DNA of 64,000 bases from Ciona intestinalis (GCF_000224145.3 NC_020173.2:1125273-1189272); one strand, 5' to 3'. Counted from the stretch's first letter, positions 15,001 through 25,635 are shown. Notes: generated by a model not told the origin, from the letters alone. Numbers and translations: made by a program.

Positions 15001-18000
15001 CAGTGAAGTTGGTTCAATTAGTTTGTATGAAGGAATTTTAAGGCATCACAAACAGTGAATAAAAGATCTGAATCTCCATAACACTGGTTTGTGTGAATCT
15101 TGTAATACTTATACCCAATCCTAATTTAGCTTTCCATACACTCAAAACACTCGCACTACTCTAGTATGTACCTGGTCGATTTGTTTACACCAGACTTCCA
15201 CCACTTTATCAAGCTTATCGAGCAGATCAGAATTCCTGGATGCTTGAATAAAGTCAGCAGGTGCTCTCATGCTGTCCAAGTTGTAGCCAACATCAATTTC
15301 ATCCAATTCAAATTTGCCTGTACAACATAAGATATAAAACATACTCGTATCGATCATTTAAACTCACCTTCCATGCTTATTCTTGCTGTGGATAAAACAC
15401 CAACAAACTTTTCAATGGACTCAATAAATTCTTCAACCTGTACAACATAACATAATTTTTTATTTATCTCTATAAAGCGATATCAAACATTATATTATTG
15501 AAACAATAAAGCTAAATGGTAAAGTTTAACTTCTACTTTTATTTTTCATCCTGAAAATCATTCAAACACTTACAACTGGTGAGGTCGACTCATCTTCTGC
15601 TGTTAAAGCTCCCCAATTATTTTGTGCCCTCAACGCTGGAATCATAATTCTTCCAAGCAAGGTCTCAATACCTTTAAGAAGTCCATCTGCGAGAATAACA
15701 TATTATGGCATGCTGTTTCACTATTTTAAATACAATCGAATTGCCAACTTGATGCCTCACTAGTTGGATCTGCTACCTATTCAAGGCCCAATGCTGAACA
15801 CCGCAACTAACGATCATTGCTCCAACCCAGTTGTTACTGTCCAAAACGTTAGCCATACAGAAAATAAAAAAGATAAAAGATATTACCAAAAAGTTACATA
15901 CATATAGATGACGCTCATCTAAATAACTGCTTTTTACTAACCGGAGCTGTCAATCATCCCAAAATTCACTTCGTTGGCGATGTTGGCACTGGTGATCGGT
16001 TTTGAAATCGTTCTCACGAAAAAGTAGCAAAACCCGGTAAGGGCTGTGATGAAAAACAAGGTTTTAAGTAAATCAGGCAGTAATAAATTTAGCTTTTCGT
16101 AGGTTTACCGTCTCCGTCGCCGTTTGTGAGAAACAGTTTCTTTGCAGAAATGCTGGGTATAACGCTGGCTACGTCTGCCGCTCTCGAGTAAGCACTCTCT
16201 CTGGGTGCAACATCCTGTGTAACATTGTGTAAGCATTTATCGTCTTACAATCCTCGTTAGAATATTACCTGGTAATAAAACATAAGCTTCTTCGTCCCGT
16301 TTGGGGCGAAGAATGTTTCTATTAGGTCGAAATGATCATCGCTAACGATTTGGTCCTCCACAGTCGTATCGTCAACACCGATAGCATCAGCAACCTAAAT
16401 AGTCGTATTGCGTGTGCATATTGAAAACTACTTTATTCACGTAAACATTCATTTTCGAAAAGGTTTTGGTATTGAGTAAAAATTCTAGTTGATCATGTTA
16501 GTGTAAACTACCTTCGAGATAATGTATTTATGTCTCGCGTCAAGGCATGATCTTCTCTCCTCCCTTGTTGCTTTTGCTTGACGAGCCATTTCTTTCATGG
16601 CATCTCCCGAGAGCACCATGTTCTTTTTGTTTGCCAGCTACAAAAGCAAAACATTTTATATGACGCATATATTTTTTATAGGTGGAACACACCTTTTCAT
16701 TCTGTTTTCTCGTCCTATTGGGTAACATATAGAACATTGATAGAATTATAGAACTGTATCCTCACGAATACGATTGGCCGTTTTTAATTGTTCAAAACAC
16801 GATCAAAATATTTTGATATTATGTGCTAAAAGTGTTCCATCTTACCCCACAGTACTATATCTCATTATGGACCATTCAATATTGGGTATGTTTTGAGAAT
16901 GCCAAAAGGTCTATACATATCAACATTATTCATTTGCGTTACATTACCGCTGCAGTGCTAGTTTGCGCTTGATGAGAAAATGTTGTCATCCTTTTCCTCC
17001 CAGAATTAGATTGTTCTTGATCCTTTACTCTTCTGTGAATAGATCTATGGACTGGAGCTCCACGGACACTGTTTGGTGTCGAGGTGCCTGCAGTGACGTC
17101 ATCAGGTCGGCTTCCGTCGATTGGTGTGTCTGATACCAATCCTGTAATGTAGTAGGGTCGGTTATAAAGGGCCATGTTTTCTTTTTTTGTCCCATTTGGT
17201 GAGAACAAAAAATATTTACAGCATTATGTAACCGTATAGCTTGGCGCAAATTTAAAATAACATTTTAATTGTAAAAACAATATTACGAAATTTAGGGGTT
17301 TAAGTGCTACATAACACTATCCCATCTTGCCTCATTGTACTATAAAATCAGTTATGTTTGAATATAAAGAGCGCGTCATATTTTTGTGAAATTTCAAAGC
17401 GATTTAATTTTACTCAACTCGTCTTGTAGGGTAAATAAGACGACTGGCAGTCAATAACCACTAAATCACTTTTGCTTATCCCTGATTGGTCCGTAGGTAG
17501 AGGTGTGTTGATCACCACCACGAGTTTGTTGTCGTCCTTGTTGTTAAACTTACTCACGTGATGTTTATCATCACGAACAATGGTTCGAAAATATTATTGT
17601 TATGGCAGCTCTGTTCATAACAGCGTATTACGGTGTTGGGTTTTAGCCCCACGCACGTTTGCACGCGACACCCAGTATTCAGTTTCACATCAATGCGATT
17701 CATTGGCCACTTGTTCATTGTAATCAAGCTGATTTTAAACGCAGCGTACGCGAGGTCAACGACCTAGATATAATTCGATATGCTGGAACGGCAAAAATGC
17801 TATGGGCGATTCCTGAACTGGAACCCGACTATACATGAACCGGAGTGAAGACACACAACTGTCGTATCGAGTTTCACGGACGCTAGTTGTCAACAAAGTA
17901 TTATGTATTACTTTAAATAAAAAACGCAAGTTTGTAAAAACAAACTGCGATATAAAATGTAAACTTAGACTATTAAAAAAATAAAAAAAATTAATACAGT

Positions 18001-18563
18001 AAAAAATTTGGGCACGCAATAAGAACGATTGAGTTTTTTCTCACATTAAAATAAAACATTTCTTAAATTATATTTTAAATCGTGTTCAAACTTGTGCTAT
18101 TTTTTGCGGTGTATAAATTGCATCTATACTCAAATAGTTACGTGAACAAAGTTATTATTATGTGCTGGATCGAATTCCCATTTCTGCGTCAACGGTTTGT
18201 TATGAGCGTTGCTACGAGAGATGGTAATTTAATACACCATCCGCGCCGTTCATTGTAAAAAGCTTGAAGTTTGTTGTTATCTCTACATTGCTGTATTTCA
18301 TCAATGTATACGTGGCGTTTTTTTGTAGCTTTTGGTGCGCATACCTTAGCAAAAAGGGTGTTTTGTGACACACGCATTTAGCAAGCATGCTTACTGCTTT
18401 TTTACCACTTATGTGATTTTTTTAATTAACAAAAACAAATTTGGGATTGGTAAAATATCTACTGACCTGCTTTTTGTGTCGTTTGCGGACTTCCGTTTGC
18501 AGTATCCGGCTTCGGCGATGGTGGCTTGTTCGCCTCCTTGTCCGCTACTGGAGAATCCGCCAT
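1..18563 (-). CDS. DNAH5/8: Axonemal outer-arm dynein heavy chain, DNAH5/DNAH8 type (3' part lies outside the window)
   Basis: This is the force-generating ATPase of the ciliary outer dynein arm. The start codon at 18563-18561 ([12 protein letters not shown]) opens a first coding exon that ends in a GT donor near 18463. Next come exons at about 17145-16950, 16637-16511 and 16394-16270, then some forty more down to an exon at 182-4 whose donor (CAG|GTA) sits at bases 3-1. In order they encode an N-terminal tail, a linker, AAA1 to AAA4 and the first stalk helix. The N-terminal stretch with [15 protein letters not shown] and the AAA1-AAA2 stretch with [19 protein letters not shown] are typical of the DNAH5/DNAH8 (gamma-type) subfamily. 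AAA5, AAA6 and the C-terminal domain are missing only because the window ends. No frameshift or stop was seen in the exons read. DNAH5 versus DNAH8 cannot be decided and may not apply, since both could descend from one tunicate gene. Confidence 0.95.
4..430 (-). other. Start of the dynein stalk coiled coil (CC1)
   Basis: After the AAA4 tail ([20 protein letters not shown]) the two exons at about 286-430 and 4-182 encode a long Lys/Glu/Ala-rich heptad helix (for example [20 protein letters not shown]). This is the ascending half of the antiparallel stalk that carries the microtubule-binding domain. The tip and descending helix lie outside the window. Confidence 0.88.
962..1019. repeat. Perfect 27-bp inverted repeat with a 4-bp loop, beside a dynein 5' splice site
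   Basis: Bases 962-988 and 993-1019 are exact reverse complements separated by ACTA. On the transcribed strand the hairpin begins about 20 nt after the donor CCTG|GTTAGTACT at about 1039. The unit TATCAGTACTAAC occurs again at 1026-1039, so part of the arm also repeats over the donor site. Confidence 0.9.
1859..1968 (-). mobile_element. SINE fragment (3' part) in a dynein intron
   Basis: On the minus strand it reads CACAAAGTAACG...GGTAACTCGTAAGCAGGCATG, then ends in AAGTTACATTCATTC. These are the shared 3' blocks of the SINE family found at 21171-21473. It lies in the intron between two AAA4 exons. Confidence 0.65.
2190..4140 (-). other. Dynein AAA3
   Basis: The P-loop [17 protein letters not shown] is at about 3657-3715, and the Walker [20 protein letters not shown] at about 3247-3305. 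[20 protein letters not shown] near 2945-3000 is the conserved arginine-containing block. In family members this module gates release from the microtubule. Confidence 0.9.
4150..5330 (-). other. Dynein AAA2
   Basis: The P-loop [11 protein letters not shown] lies at about 5155-5195. The Walker B-like [20 protein letters not shown] is at about 4770-4830, followed by [17 protein letters not shown] and the [14 protein letters not shown] block that ends near 4595. AAA2 normally binds ATP without being the main hydrolysis site. Confidence 0.9.
5390..6755 (-). other. Dynein AAA1, the main ATPase module
   Basis: The Walker A loop [10 protein letters not shown] lies at about 6431-6470 and the Walker B/sensor stretch [15 protein letters not shown] at about 6190-6240. 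Downstream, [19 protein letters not shown] (6060-5960) is the sensor-1 block. All catalytic residues expected of the primary hydrolysis site are present, so the protein should be an active motor. Confidence 0.93.
6850..9780 (-). other. Dynein linker region (DHC_N2)
   Basis: Exons here encode the linker that swings across the AAA ring in the power stroke. Recognisable blocks are the [12 protein letters not shown] stretch near 8990, [14 protein letters not shown] near 8640-8450, [20 protein letters not shown] near 8320, and [20 protein letters not shown] near 7890-7750. These are the conserved linker signatures of axonemal heavy chains. Confidence 0.88.
10100..16640 (-). other. Dynein N-terminal tail region (exons)
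   Basis: These exons encode the tail that dimerises heavy chains and binds intermediate chains (DHC_N1-type region). Readable landmarks include [15 protein letters not shown] near 15600, [21 protein letters not shown] sequence near 13540, and [20 protein letters not shown] near 13330, all familiar from DNAH5/8 tails. Exons are 80-250 bp, with introns of about 60-500 bp. The intron at about 16640-16949 carries a MITE. Confidence 0.8.
15735..15862 (+). mobile_element. Possible decayed SINE remnant in a dynein intron
   Basis: The stretch ATTGCTCCAACCCAGTTG followed by GTCCAAAACGTTAGCC resembles the middle of the SINE at 21171-21473 (ATTGCTGCAACCCAGTGGTC). Only this block is convincing. Confidence 0.35.
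16678..16860 (+). mobile_element. MITE copy 1 (in a dynein intron)
   Basis: A degraded copy of the family best seen at 53033-53229. The left end is GGTGGAACACACCTTTTCATTC, shortened by decay; the centre has GAATTATAGAACTGTATCCTC; the right end is GTTCCATCTTACCCCACAGTACTATA. It is in the forward orientation. Confidence 0.8.
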
Positions 18564-19219
18564 TTTGAATTCTCAAAAAATCGCCTCCAACTCGTTTTTT
18601 TTTTAAATCTCTGTAAAAATATCCTTGTAACAAGTGTGTGTTCACGCTGGGTAAACGTATGAGAAATGACGCCCCGTTTTGTACCGCTGAGAGCCAACGA
18701 TACGTGGTGTCCAATGACGCTTCGCGCTTGGAAACCAAGGATTTTGATTGGTACCGACTATGGGAGTAATTCCATCTTGTGTAACGTGATATTGTTTCTC
18801 TGGTTATGCGAGAATACTCAACGATTACGAACTGCGCAGAGCCCAATGGCCAGAGCGCACCCCTCAGTTTAAATCTTGCACGGTCGACGGTGTTACATAT
18901 GGAAACTGCTAATAAGCAGGCATAAGGTTGTAACATATAATGTATAAGCCACATGTGATCACAAGGGATTACACTATATTTTCTAATCTGCTCACTTCCT
19001 AGTCACTAGTGCATATACCTTTAATACAACTTGCATTTCAACAAAAGTTAAGCCATTTTATTGCTGCTTCGAACTTTTACACAACCAGTCAACTTGCAAA
19101 GGCATATGATCCGAATTACCAATAAACACAGTGGCGGATCTGATATTTACACTCAAGCAAAATAGTGTGGAACATTAAAAGGACAACAATGTCAGAATGG
19201 CAGTGATAAGCAGGACATT
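18564..19219. other. Intergenic: dynein 5' side and FBXO7 3' side
   Basis: This interval holds the presumed dynein promoter and 5' UTR (from 18564 upward) and the FBXO7 3' UTR (down to about 19040). Long open frames on both strands at 18.4-18.95 kb overlap the dynein first exon and have no recognisable protein. I saw no clear TATA box, and no confident RFX X-box despite the ciliary gene. Confidence 0.5.
19057..19062 (-). promoter_or_regulatory. FBXO7 polyadenylation signal candidate
   Basis: AATAAA on the minus strand, about 160 nt beyond the FBXO7 stop codon and well placed for a short 3' UTR. Confidence 0.5.
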
Positions 19220-22200
19220 TCACATAAAACCACCAAAGCCACCTCCACCAAAACCTCTTCTGTTTCTCTGCTGGTTTGGTAATCCAGGCAATCCAAAGTT
19301 CATATCATCCATCATACCTCCTCCTCTTCCAGGTCTAAAACCCCCAGGATGGGGGTTCATGGGATCAAACCGGGACCCTGGCAGTGGATTGTGGGGGCCT
19401 GGGCGCATGGGCCCGATAGGATTTGGGTTAAATGGGTTGGCACGCCCTCTTCCACCGAGAGGACCAAAAGGAAACGTAGGATCCAAATCGTAATCTCCAC
19501 CTGTTTGAATAATGGTTGCATGAAAATATCTTTGGAATTTACAACTGCATTATTAATATTTTTTAAAAGGGTCATTTTTTGTATGTTTTTTGAATTTGGT
19601 ACTTACACTTAAGGCAATGCTGTACAAGTGTGTTATCACATTATTTACAAACTTAAAGACATTTTTACATTAAATGTAATTCAATTTATCCTCCCCTGGC
19701 TGGAAAACGACGTCGTTATAACATAGGTGTTCATACACCTTGTGTCAGCTTACGAGTTTTGCCACGCCGCCTGACACATTATTACCTATCATTCCGAGTG
19801 GTTGGCCAGGAAAGGGTTGCGCAGTTGGGTGGTTAGGACCAAATGGTTGTCCGGGAAACTGTGGTGTTTCAGGTGTAACTGGGTAAAAAAAATCTTGTTC
19901 TCTTGCAATTCGCTGACGTTCTTGTTGTCTCTGTTGTTTTCTTTTGTAACGTTGCATATATACCTATAATTGAAAGAAAATGGTTTTTGGGAGTAAATTA
20001 ATATTCATTACCGTTGCATATTATCTATAGATGAAAATGGTATTTGGATGTAAACTAATATTTGTTTGTTGGTTTTCAATTTGGATATGAAAGAAAACTA
20101 AAACTGTTTTTTTTTCTGTGTACCAGACTAAAGAGAAACGAATTTTTAACAAAAACCTCTTTCCAAGAAGTTCCTTGCATCTCTCTTGGCACAGCATTGA
20201 AGTCTTTGATGAGGAGACTCCTCCATAGATTATCATCTTTTGCAACATCACAAAGAATCCGGCATGTCTGCATTCAAGAACAAGCAAAGTGAAAATAGAC
20301 CAAAAAAACAAAAGCTTAAAAAAGGTTCAACAGTTTTAAAAAACCAAGGTTTCTTTATCTATGTTTGATTATGTGTCATTTTTAATGGTTTTGTTTAAAT
20401 AGTTAAATAGTAACCTGTGAAACGGCACACAAACTCCCAACATCCAGATGTGAGAGGATTCTTAACAAAAGCTCGGGAAACAAAGAGAGCATTCCATGGA
20501 TTGGTGGAAGTTGAAGTTCTAAAATGTTACAAAGAATTATTAGACCTGGTGTTATCAGTTATATTCACACAACGCATTTAGATCTTTTTGAATCAGTACA
20601 TGATTTTTATGCAATTTTGAAAAAATCCCCAAAGTAATTACCCACAAAGTAACATGCTTGGTAACTCGTAAGCTGGCACGAGGTGTATGAAACAGAAAAC
20701 CGGTGTTATAACAACTGTTTCCGGCCGCGCGAGAATAAAATGATGAAAAAAGGTTCCACAGCACTCAGTTTGAGAAATTCTAGAATAGATAGATCATGCG
20801 CAATACCTGCTCTCATATTGTCAATTGCTCTGTACGCAACATTCTCCTTAAAACTGTGTGCAAGTTTTGTGAGGTCTTTGAACACCTGACTGCTATCAGA
20901 AGGCTCTATAAATAATATAGCGTAAACAAAATTAATATTTCATTATTTTAGGTGATATTTTTGCTTACTTGAATCTGCATTAAATTTCTTCACAAAATCG
21001 GTAGACTTGACTTGTAATGTTAGAACTTGTTCCTCAGTATTGCTGCATGGTCGCACCAAACCTATATTAACAATGACAGAATAGGAATGATCATTATGCC
21101 AAAAAAAAACGAAAATGCTAGGTAATTGTGTGTTAAGCAATTTATAATTTTTTTTATAAATAATAAAATTGTCCGGCGCCAGAGCATAGTTGGTTAGCAC
21201 GCCTGCCTTCAACCCAAAGGTAATTGGTTCAAGGCTCTTCGCTGCTCCCGTTGAGGGAATATGTGTCCTCGAGCAAGACACTTATAGGCGATTGCTGCAA
21301 CCCAGTGGTCGTCAAAATTCAGCCACAACCAAAAAAATTTAAAAAAGCCCCCAAAAATAATCACCCACAAAGTAACAACTTGTAAGCTGACACGAGGTGT
21401 ATAAAACAGAACACCCGTGTTATAACAACTAAAGTTTTTAAGCCAAGCGGGGAAAAAGTAAGTAACATTCATTCTTGTATTTATATATTTTTTTTTTACT
21501 TATTTTCATGATTTACCGTTTACCAACACAAACTGTCCGAGTGGATTACACGTCATAGAAAAATGCAAATCATTCCCAGCTGGATGTTTGTACTCCAAGT
21601 TCACAACAAACGACTTCAATGCATTCTCTAGATCAGGAGGCAGCTGTGTGTTCAAACCCTGTGAATGGTAAGAAATGGAATTGTTACCTTGTTTTGTTAT
21701 TGCACAAAAAATGAGCGCTTTAATAATAATAATTACTTTTATTTGTGTCTTTGATTGCAGTAGCAAAGATTTAGAAATATTTTAAACGAAAAGACAGGAC
21801 ATAGCTACGAAACAACAGTTGTTAAAACACGCTTACAGTTAAAAACATATTTACATTTAATTGGAAAAAAACAAGTGTGGTTGCTACACCTAGCACTAAG
21901 TTACGATTCAGATTGTATTTCTTTTACAAAACTTTTGTATACTAAAATTTTATTTTAGCGATTTGCAGGTGTAATTTCGCTAGGTACTTGTATTTTTATT
22001 ACATGGATATTACTGCATGGTGCAACACCAATTTCATTACAACACTGACCTGAAGGATAAAACCACTTTCCAGCATAAAGCTGTGCAGAATTAAACAGAT
22101 AGCATGAAAGTCAGTTTTCACTGATTCCAAGCTGTAGAGTTGCTGTAGATAATCAGGTAGCTGCTGTCCTGCTTTGTAATCTTGTAATAAAAGAGGACCT

Positions 22201-23914
22201 GGATGATAGCAAGGTACCTCAAATGCATCTGAAGTACCTGGCTGTAATTGTTTATTAAAATAGCAGAAATATAAGCTAAGTATGTTAGCTATTCAGAAAA
22301 ACACTGCATTTTGTGTTGTTTTCATGTAACTACTAGCTGCTACTGCCATTATAGACGGATTTGTCTTTGAGTGAGAAACTTATCTTCATTAAGCCAATCC
22401 AGTGGTCACTATTGTTTTGTCTAAAACTGAAAAATTGTCAGCCATGGGCCTATAAAATACAATCACCCACAAGGTTACAACTCATAGATGGAAATTAGAT
22501 GTACGAAACAGAACACCTGATGTATAACATTAGTGGACATCAGTTGAATGAAATATCACACCAAGTTGTAACAAATGTGGGAAGTGTAAACTGACTACAA
22601 ATCAAAAAGTAAATCAAAAAGTAAGTATATTTAAAGTTGATTATAATTTGGAAATACCTGATCGTCTTCATTGCTAGCATCTTCAACTGGATCCATCTGT
22701 TCAGTTCTAACAGATGTCATGCTCACCGAATCTTGTACTGAGCTGCAATTAAAATTTAGGAAATCTCAAACCAATTCACACATAAAACATGTATTGTTGA
22801 ATGCACACAAGTAATTTCAAGCACAACATTTTAAGTTTACTGGAATGACATTTCCGTAGTTAATATAGCTTTTTTATTTCAACTAACTTATAAATGATAA
22901 AATCAGAAAGTTTTTGTGATAGAAATCCAGTCTTGCATGTCTAATAGATCCAATTCCTGACAAGATCTCGTGCATTAAAAAGTCGACGTGCAAAGCACAT
23001 ACATTTTCAAGTCAGAAGTCACATTAGGAAATCTCACTTAATTTAATACGTATTTAGTTCATTATTTAACTTATTTGGCATGCGTAGAACAAATTAAATT
23101 TGTAAACAAAATCACCTGTGCGCCGGCCATACTCTGCAGACTGGTAACACATAAGAGTATACCCATTTGCATGATAAAAGTTAATGAGAAAAGCGATCTA
23201 CATTAACTCATTATTTGATAACTCGCTAACGGCATTATTTTGCATGGTCATTGGTTTATGCGCGTAACATTGAGTTAGTTTTTTTAGCGCAATTTTGCTA
23301 AACCTAGCTTATAACATAAGTTCTGATACTTTACTTAAGGTGTTATTACCAACTAAAAACTGTAAAAGTAATATCCGAAAAAGATTAGGCATTTAAAAGT
23401 GAAACTGTCCTTCCACCATAGTTTTTTCTACTCAAATTATGCGAGTGGCAACCAACCTTCTACAGCAGATGACACGCTTATGACTTATGCGTGTCAACTT
23501 CGTTTTTGCCTCTAAATATGCGAGTACTTACGAGCATAAAAGTTAACATGCAAAAAGGGTAATAGACGTTGATGCAGCCTACCTGATTTGATCTGTTGGT
23601 ATTTCATCACTGATCAGTACTTTAAGTAAATCTCCTGAAACGATTCCTGCTGCACTAAGTAAGTCTCCATCGTTGCCAATGCTTGTCTTCCCATTTAGAC
23701 TCAATGCAAAACTTGTGTTATGTCTGTAACAGAAAACAGTGTCGGGGAAAATGTGAAAATCGACACCAGATTCATTTTAATCTTTCACTCACGGAAGCTG
23801 GAGATCATTTAGAATCTCTCGTACTTGATTTTTCACGTGTAAAACTGTTAGTACGTTCGAATCGTCCAAACTAACGACAACGGTACGAGTTTGAAAACGG
23901 ACGCGTAACTTCAT
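19220..23914 (-). CDS. FBXO7: F-box only protein 7 orthologue, complete, 11 exons
   Basis: FBXO7 is a substrate adaptor of SCF ubiquitin ligases that also binds the proteasome regulator PI31. Exons (minus strand): 23914-23793, 23723-23583, 22742-22658, 22241-22050, 21658-21517, 21061-20969, 20905-20807, 20518-20415, 20267-20157, 19963-19786 and 19500-19220. Frames join to give about 515 residues, close to the 522 of human FBXO7. The N-terminus MKLRVRFQTRTVVV...SAAGIVSGDLLKVLISDE is the ubiquitin-like domain. Exons 4-7 (LILHSFMLESGFILQ ... SFVVNLEYKHPAG) are the FP dimerisation domain. Exons 8-9 (FPELLLRILSHLDVGSLCAV ... CRILCDVAKDDNLWRSLL) are the F-box. Exons 10-11 form the Pro/Gly-rich tail with FDPMNPHPGGFRPGRGGG, the R-rich FDPxGP-type end seen in FBXO7 and PI31. 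Several introns carry SINE pieces. Confidence 0.93.
19686..19778 (-). mobile_element. SINE fragment in the last FBXO7 intron
   Basis: On the minus strand it runs from GTGTCAGGCGGCGTGGCA straight into AACTCGTAAGCTGACACAAG, then GTGTATGAACACC and GTTATAACG. The head is fused directly to the 3' part, as in an internally deleted copy. It starts about 8 bp from the exon 10 donor. Confidence 0.7.
20610..20745 (+). mobile_element. SINE 3' fragment in an FBXO7 intron
   Basis: ATTACCCACAAAGTAAC, GGTAACTCGTAAGCTGGCAC and GTGTATGAAACAGAAAACCG, then GTTATAAC, match the 3' half of the copy at 21171-21473. It is antisense to FBXO7. Confidence 0.75.
21171..21473 (+). mobile_element. Near full-length tRNA-derived SINE in an FBXO7 intron
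   Basis: The 5' head AGCATAGTTGGTTAGCACGC resembles a Pol III A box and TAATTGGTTCAAGGCTC a B box, 40-50 nt apart as in a tRNA-derived promoter. The body contains TCGAGCAAGACACTTATAGG and GCAACCCAGTGGTCGTC. The 3' part has CACCCACAAAGTAACAAC, TTGTAAGCTGACACGAGGTG and GTTATAACAAC, and ends in AAGTAACATTCATTC. It is antisense to the host gene. It may correspond to the composite SINE described for Ciona, which I cannot check. Confidence 0.8.
22380..22560 (+). mobile_element. Degenerate SINE in an FBXO7 intron
   Basis: CCAATCCAGTGGTCAC, AATCACCCACAAGGTTACAA, ATGTACGAAACAGAACACC and TGATGTATAACAT follow the order of the SINE body and 3' part with many changes. Confidence 0.6.
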
Positions 23915-24606
23915 TTTGTTCAAGATCAGATACGAATGATGACACACACGAATACGTGGGCAATCCTACTTTATATACAAAATGTTGCCAAACTCACAAT
24001 AAACCCTATTATGCAAATAGCAATTAATACATTGAGTTACAACCTAACGTACCGTACAATAACAGACACATCTAGTTTACCATTACTCAGCATGTCCCGG
24101 GTACTTCCCCTGGTTTCAACATAAATTGCGTAAAATAAAGAAAACAAATTTCCAAAATCGCTTAAACTTCTCTGTATTACTGGACGCATTAAACTTTCCA
24201 TTTACATTTTCTCTACCGAATCATTTATCGTACAGTACCAAATACTATGTTGAAATGAGTAAGCAGAACAGTGCGTGACCAAGAATTTTTTGCAGTTTAT
24301 AATAACACCGTACCAAAATCAATACTACTCGGTGGTCGGTCACTTATAAAAAATGGAAACTACTAACTAGCCTAATGCTATATCCAATTATGAACAAATA
24401 TCAAAGTATCTGTTACTTTCTTTGGATACGGTGTGGTCTAATCTATTTACAATCGACGGAAATGCGTATGCGTGCTGCTCAAGCGCTCAACATTCAGACA
24501 GTTGAAACAGTGGTTTTGGTACTCAGCTATTCCGCATTTATAAATAGACGCTTTAAATGTGGTATTAATGCTTTCGAAGAAATAAGTGAACCTAAGTTTA
24601 ATCTAG
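23915..24606. other. Intergenic between divergent FBXO7 and the lectin-like gene
   Basis: About 690 bp separate the FBXO7 start codon from the first open codon of the lectin-like exon. It must hold the FBXO7 promoter, and probably the promoter and an unrecognised first exon of the lectin-like gene. An open frame from 24375 (MLYPIMNKYQSICYFLWIR) has a weakly hydrophobic start, but I could not join it convincingly to the lectin exon. Confidence 0.4.
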
Positions 24607-25518
24607 TTGGTTGGGTCATTTTATGTAAAGAATATGTCAGCTCGGGAAATTTGTCTCACCAGTTATAACTCTTCAGTAGTACAGTACCTGTACCACAGTC
24701 GACAGTTGACGTTTGTAAACGCAAAATATCATTGCGAGCAATTTCATGATTCAGCCCTGGCAAGATTTCAAAACCAAGCAACGTTAGAAGATATTGCCAG
24801 CCATGCACCACGTTATGGGTCATGCGGGACAAACTATTACAGCATTGGCCTTGTCAAAGATGCCGGTGAAGACGAATTTCGTTGGTTGAGTGATAGAAGT
24901 GTCTTTCAATCAAACTTTACTTACATACGGCAGACATCGAATACAGCGCAATCAAACGCATGTAAAAATGCCGCCATATTTATTACTTCAACTGGTGAAG
25001 TGAAGCTATACGCCATGAGATGCAGTACTGCCCTGCCATATATTTGTGGTAATATAGTCAACCATGTAGTCGAGGACGACAATATACACCACCAAGGCGG
25101 GTCGCCAGGGTCTAAAGCCGGTCTAGTTTTGGGGTTACTATTCCTTTTCTTTGTCATAGCCATACTTTGCTATTTGCTGTATAAATTCCGAAAAAGGCTT
25201 CACATTCGAGAGCTGCTAAACCGGCGCAAGTCACCACGTCGTCCATCCACAACTCAACCAGCGAGCAGTAGTATGCCAGAGCACGGTCAAGTCAACAGCC
25301 CCGCTGTTGCCGAAGATCATACCTACACTACAATAGCAGAAGTAACAGGTGGTAGGAATGGTCAGTCTAGTACAAGTAGCGACGTTCAAGTGAGATATTC
25401 ATCAATATTAAAGGACAACCCAGACTCTGTTTATTATGCGACTGTTGCAACGGATACGCAGCCGAGTAGTGGAAGTCGTGAAAGTGAACATTACTCCGAA
25501 GTTCATAAAAGTCCGTAA
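24607..25518 (+). CDS. C-type-lectin-like single-pass receptor with tyrosine motifs in the tail (5' end unresolved)
   Basis: The reading frame is open from 24607, right after a TAG, to the stop at 25516-25518. The first ATG is at 24634, so the true start is either there or in an upstream exon spliced near 24630-24640. Residues of about 25-150 form a C-type-lectin-like fold: KYHCEQFHDSALARF (helix 1, first Cys), YYSIGLVKDAGEDEFRWLSD (the WIGL block), NACKNAAIFI, and RCSTALPYICG (the last two Cys). The EPN/QPD and WND calcium-ligand motifs are absent, so calcium-dependent sugar binding is unlikely. A Gly-rich linker, one membrane segment (AGLVLGLLFLFFVIAILCYLLY) and a basic stop-transfer KFRKRLHIR follow. 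The roughly 110-residue tail carries YTTI, VRYSSI, VYYATV and YSEV. No signal peptide is visible, which supports a missing first exon. It is probably a surface receptor; the ligand is unknown. Confidence 0.8.
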   Translation: MVGSFYVKNMSAREICLTSYNSSVVQYLYHSRQLTFVNAKYHCEQFHDSALARFQNQATLEDIASHAPRYGSCGTNYYSIGLVKDAGEDEFRWLSDRSVFQSNFTYIRQTSNTAQSNACKNAAIFITSTGEVKLYAMRCSTALPYICGNIVNHVVEDDNIHHQGGSPGSKAGLVLGLLFLFFVIAILCYLLYKFRKRLHIRELLNRRKSPRRPSTTQPASSSMPEHGQVNSPAVAEDHTYTTIAEVTGGRNGQSSTSSDVQVRYSSILKDNPDSVYYATVATDTQPSSGSRESEHYSEVHKSP

Positions 25519-25571
25519 AGCAAAAACTGATTATATTTGTTACGTGTGCCTTGCCTGCACCGCGTCTTTCT

Positions 25572-25577
25572 ATTAAA
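25572..25577 (+). promoter_or_regulatory. Polyadenylation signal candidate of the lectin-like gene
   Basis: ATTAAA, 54 nt after the stop codon. Confidence 0.45.
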
Positions 25578-25635
25578 GCCTAAAACTTATTAACGGGTGG
25601 GCGATCTTCACGGAGTTTTTAAGATATAATGATCG

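Noticed and set aside
18409..18954. 181-codon open frame on the minus strand over the dynein first exon
   Set aside because: It overlaps the dynein start codon in another frame, has no recognisable domain, and runs through what must be promoter and 5' UTR.
21171..21260. A tRNA gene
   Set aside because: The A- and B-box-like blocks belong to a SINE head. No cloverleaf with paired acceptor stem was found, and the sequence continues into the SINE body.
24375..24668. 97-codon frame upstream of the lectin-like exon as a signal-peptide exon
   Set aside because: It is in a different frame, only weakly hydrophobic, and no donor of the needed phase could be shown to join it to the lectin exon.
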